A stretch of 64,000 bases of DNA from assembly GCA_026417115.1 (NCBI GenBank), contig JAOADW010000030.1, positions 42,189-106,188 on the forward strand, in the 5' to 3' direction. Made by a program: the position numbers and the translations under genes. The notes beneath the pieces were generated by a model, which had not been told where the DNA came from, searched no databases, and saw only the letters and a program-made list of their open reading frames with translations. The stretch comes from Rhodocyclaceae bacterium (GTDB taxonomy: Bacteria; Pseudomonadota; Gammaproteobacteria; Burkholderiales; Rhodocyclaceae). Of the stretch, positions 63,542-64,000 are shown piece after piece (positions within the stretch are counted from its first letter, which is position 1; each line of letters opens with the position of its first letter).

Positions 63542-63804
63542 TGGAAATCGCTCGAGTCATTGGCGATGTGGTTTGTACGCGGCGCGTGCCAGGCCTTTAT
63601 CACTGTTCGTTGCGGCTGTTGAAGAGCGTTACTGGCTCGCTTTCCGTCGCGACGGATCCTGTCGGGGTGCCGCCGGGCAAATGGGTCTTCGCCACGGCGG
63701 GGAGCGCGGCGCGCTACGCAATGCAGGATGCGACGACCATCACCGACTTGACCATCTGCGGCATCATCGATGGCTGGGATGAGGACGAGGACGGTCGAGG
63801 TTAG
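63541..63804 (+). CDS. csoS4B: Carboxysome vertex protein CsoS4B (BMV)
   Basis: 87 residues, paralogue of CsoS4A. Seen: [39 protein letters not shown] and [14 protein letters not shown]. Start ATG 63541 overlaps the csoS4A stop by one base. 43 bases before the shell hexamer gene. Confidence 0.96.
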   Translation: MEIARVIGDVVCTRRVPGLYHCSLRLLKSVTGSLSVATDPVGVPPGKWVFATAGSAARYAMQDATTITDLTICGIIDGWDEDEDGRG

Positions 63805-63847
63805 GGAATTTTCGACGAATGTTGATCAACCAAAAGGAGTAGCGAAA

Positions 63848-64000
63848 ATGGCGGAACGTACGGGTATTGCCTTGGGCATGATCGAGACGCGCGGACTGGT
63901 GCCGGCGATTGAGGCGGCGGACGCGATGACGAAAGCGGCGGAAGTGCGTCTGATCGGGCGCCAGTTCGTTGGCGGCGGGTATGTGACGGTGATGGTGCGT
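63848..64000 (+). CDS. csoS1: Carboxysome shell hexamer CsoS1, N-terminal part (cut by window end)
   Basis: First 51 codons, running off the window. Seen: [20 protein letters not shown] followed by [20 protein letters not shown], the start of a BMC-H domain. AAAAGGAG 8 bases before the ATG. Further csoS1 paralogues and a csoS1D/bacterioferritin tail are expected beyond the window. Confidence 0.96.
   Translation, partial: MAERTGIALGMIETRGLVPAIEAADAMTKAAEVRLIGRQFVGGGYVTVMVR

Noticed and set aside
1..64000. CRISPR arrays, tRNA/rRNA genes, transposases or phage genes
   Set aside because: Scanned by eye for regular repeats, conserved RNA motifs and such proteins; none found.

Overview
This window looks like chromosomal DNA of a GC-rich, sulfur-oxidising, CO2-fixing proteobacterium, most likely a betaproteobacterium of the Thiobacillus/Hydrogenophilales type. 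The reasons are the adenylylsulfate reductase alpha subunit at the left edge, a form IA RuBisCO inside an alpha-carboxysome operon at the right edge, a RuBisCO-activase-type cbbQ/cbbO pair, a stand-alone argA, and families common in betaproteobacteria (BCAM0308, DUF3175, DUF748). The genus cannot be fixed from the sequence alone. Genes are tightly packed; most neighbouring genes of an operon share a 4-base ATGA stop/start overlap. No rRNA, tRNA, CRISPR array, IS element or prophage was seen.

Layout. 1-0.8 kb: end of aprA and its terminator. 0.8-6.1 kb: a YkgJ-type cysteine-cluster protein, then a convergent three-gene operon (TPP enzyme, glycosyltransferase-like protein, CapK/PaaK-like adenylate-forming enzyme). 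6.5-14 kb: a five-gene signalling operon (CheY-like regulator, REC-REC-PAS-GAF-PAS-GGDEF-EAL protein, orphan substrate-binding lipoprotein, HAMP-PAS membrane protein, PAS histidine kinase). 14.2-17.1 kb: cbbQ-cbbO. 17.4-24.1 kb: a CBS protein and the operon iorA-iorB-folD-purE-purK-tsaC. 24.2-30.2 kb: a BCAM0308 protein, then an operon polX-archease-rtcB-DUF504-pyruvyltransferase-DUF3175. 30.1-35.2 kb: a DUF2784/ceramidase-like/Mut7-C operon, then an exported PIMT and a membrane spermidine-synthase-like protein. 35.2-39.7 kb: a 2-oxoacid:acceptor oxidoreductase operon (gamma, alpha, beta, GltD-like subunit). 39.7-40.6 kb: a DUF4160/DUF2442 toxin-antitoxin-like pair between two perfect 54-bp direct repeats. 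40.7-46.5 kb: pyruvate dehydrogenase aceE-aceF-lpd. 46.6-53.5 kb: rpiA, phoU, a type II restriction-modification pair, yggX, argA, polyphosphate:AMP phosphotransferase, rsmE. 53.5-57.2 kb: a DUF748 protein and a peroxiredoxin-like protein. 57.5-64 kb: cbbL-cbbS-csoS2-csoSCA-csoS4A-csoS4B-csoS1 (cut by the window end).

How it fits together. Energy comes from reduced sulfur (aprA) and carbon from the Calvin cycle in carboxysomes (cbbLS, cso genes, rpiA, and perhaps cbbQO). Two pyruvate-type oxidation systems, ferredoxin/NAD-type and classical PDH, lie next to each other with the small repeat-flanked cassette between them. The most unusual points are that cassette in the leader of the oxidoreductase operon, the orphan binding-protein signalling operon, the PolX/RtcB/archease nucleic-acid-repair operon, and the TPP enzyme/glycosyltransferase/ligase operon of unknown product.
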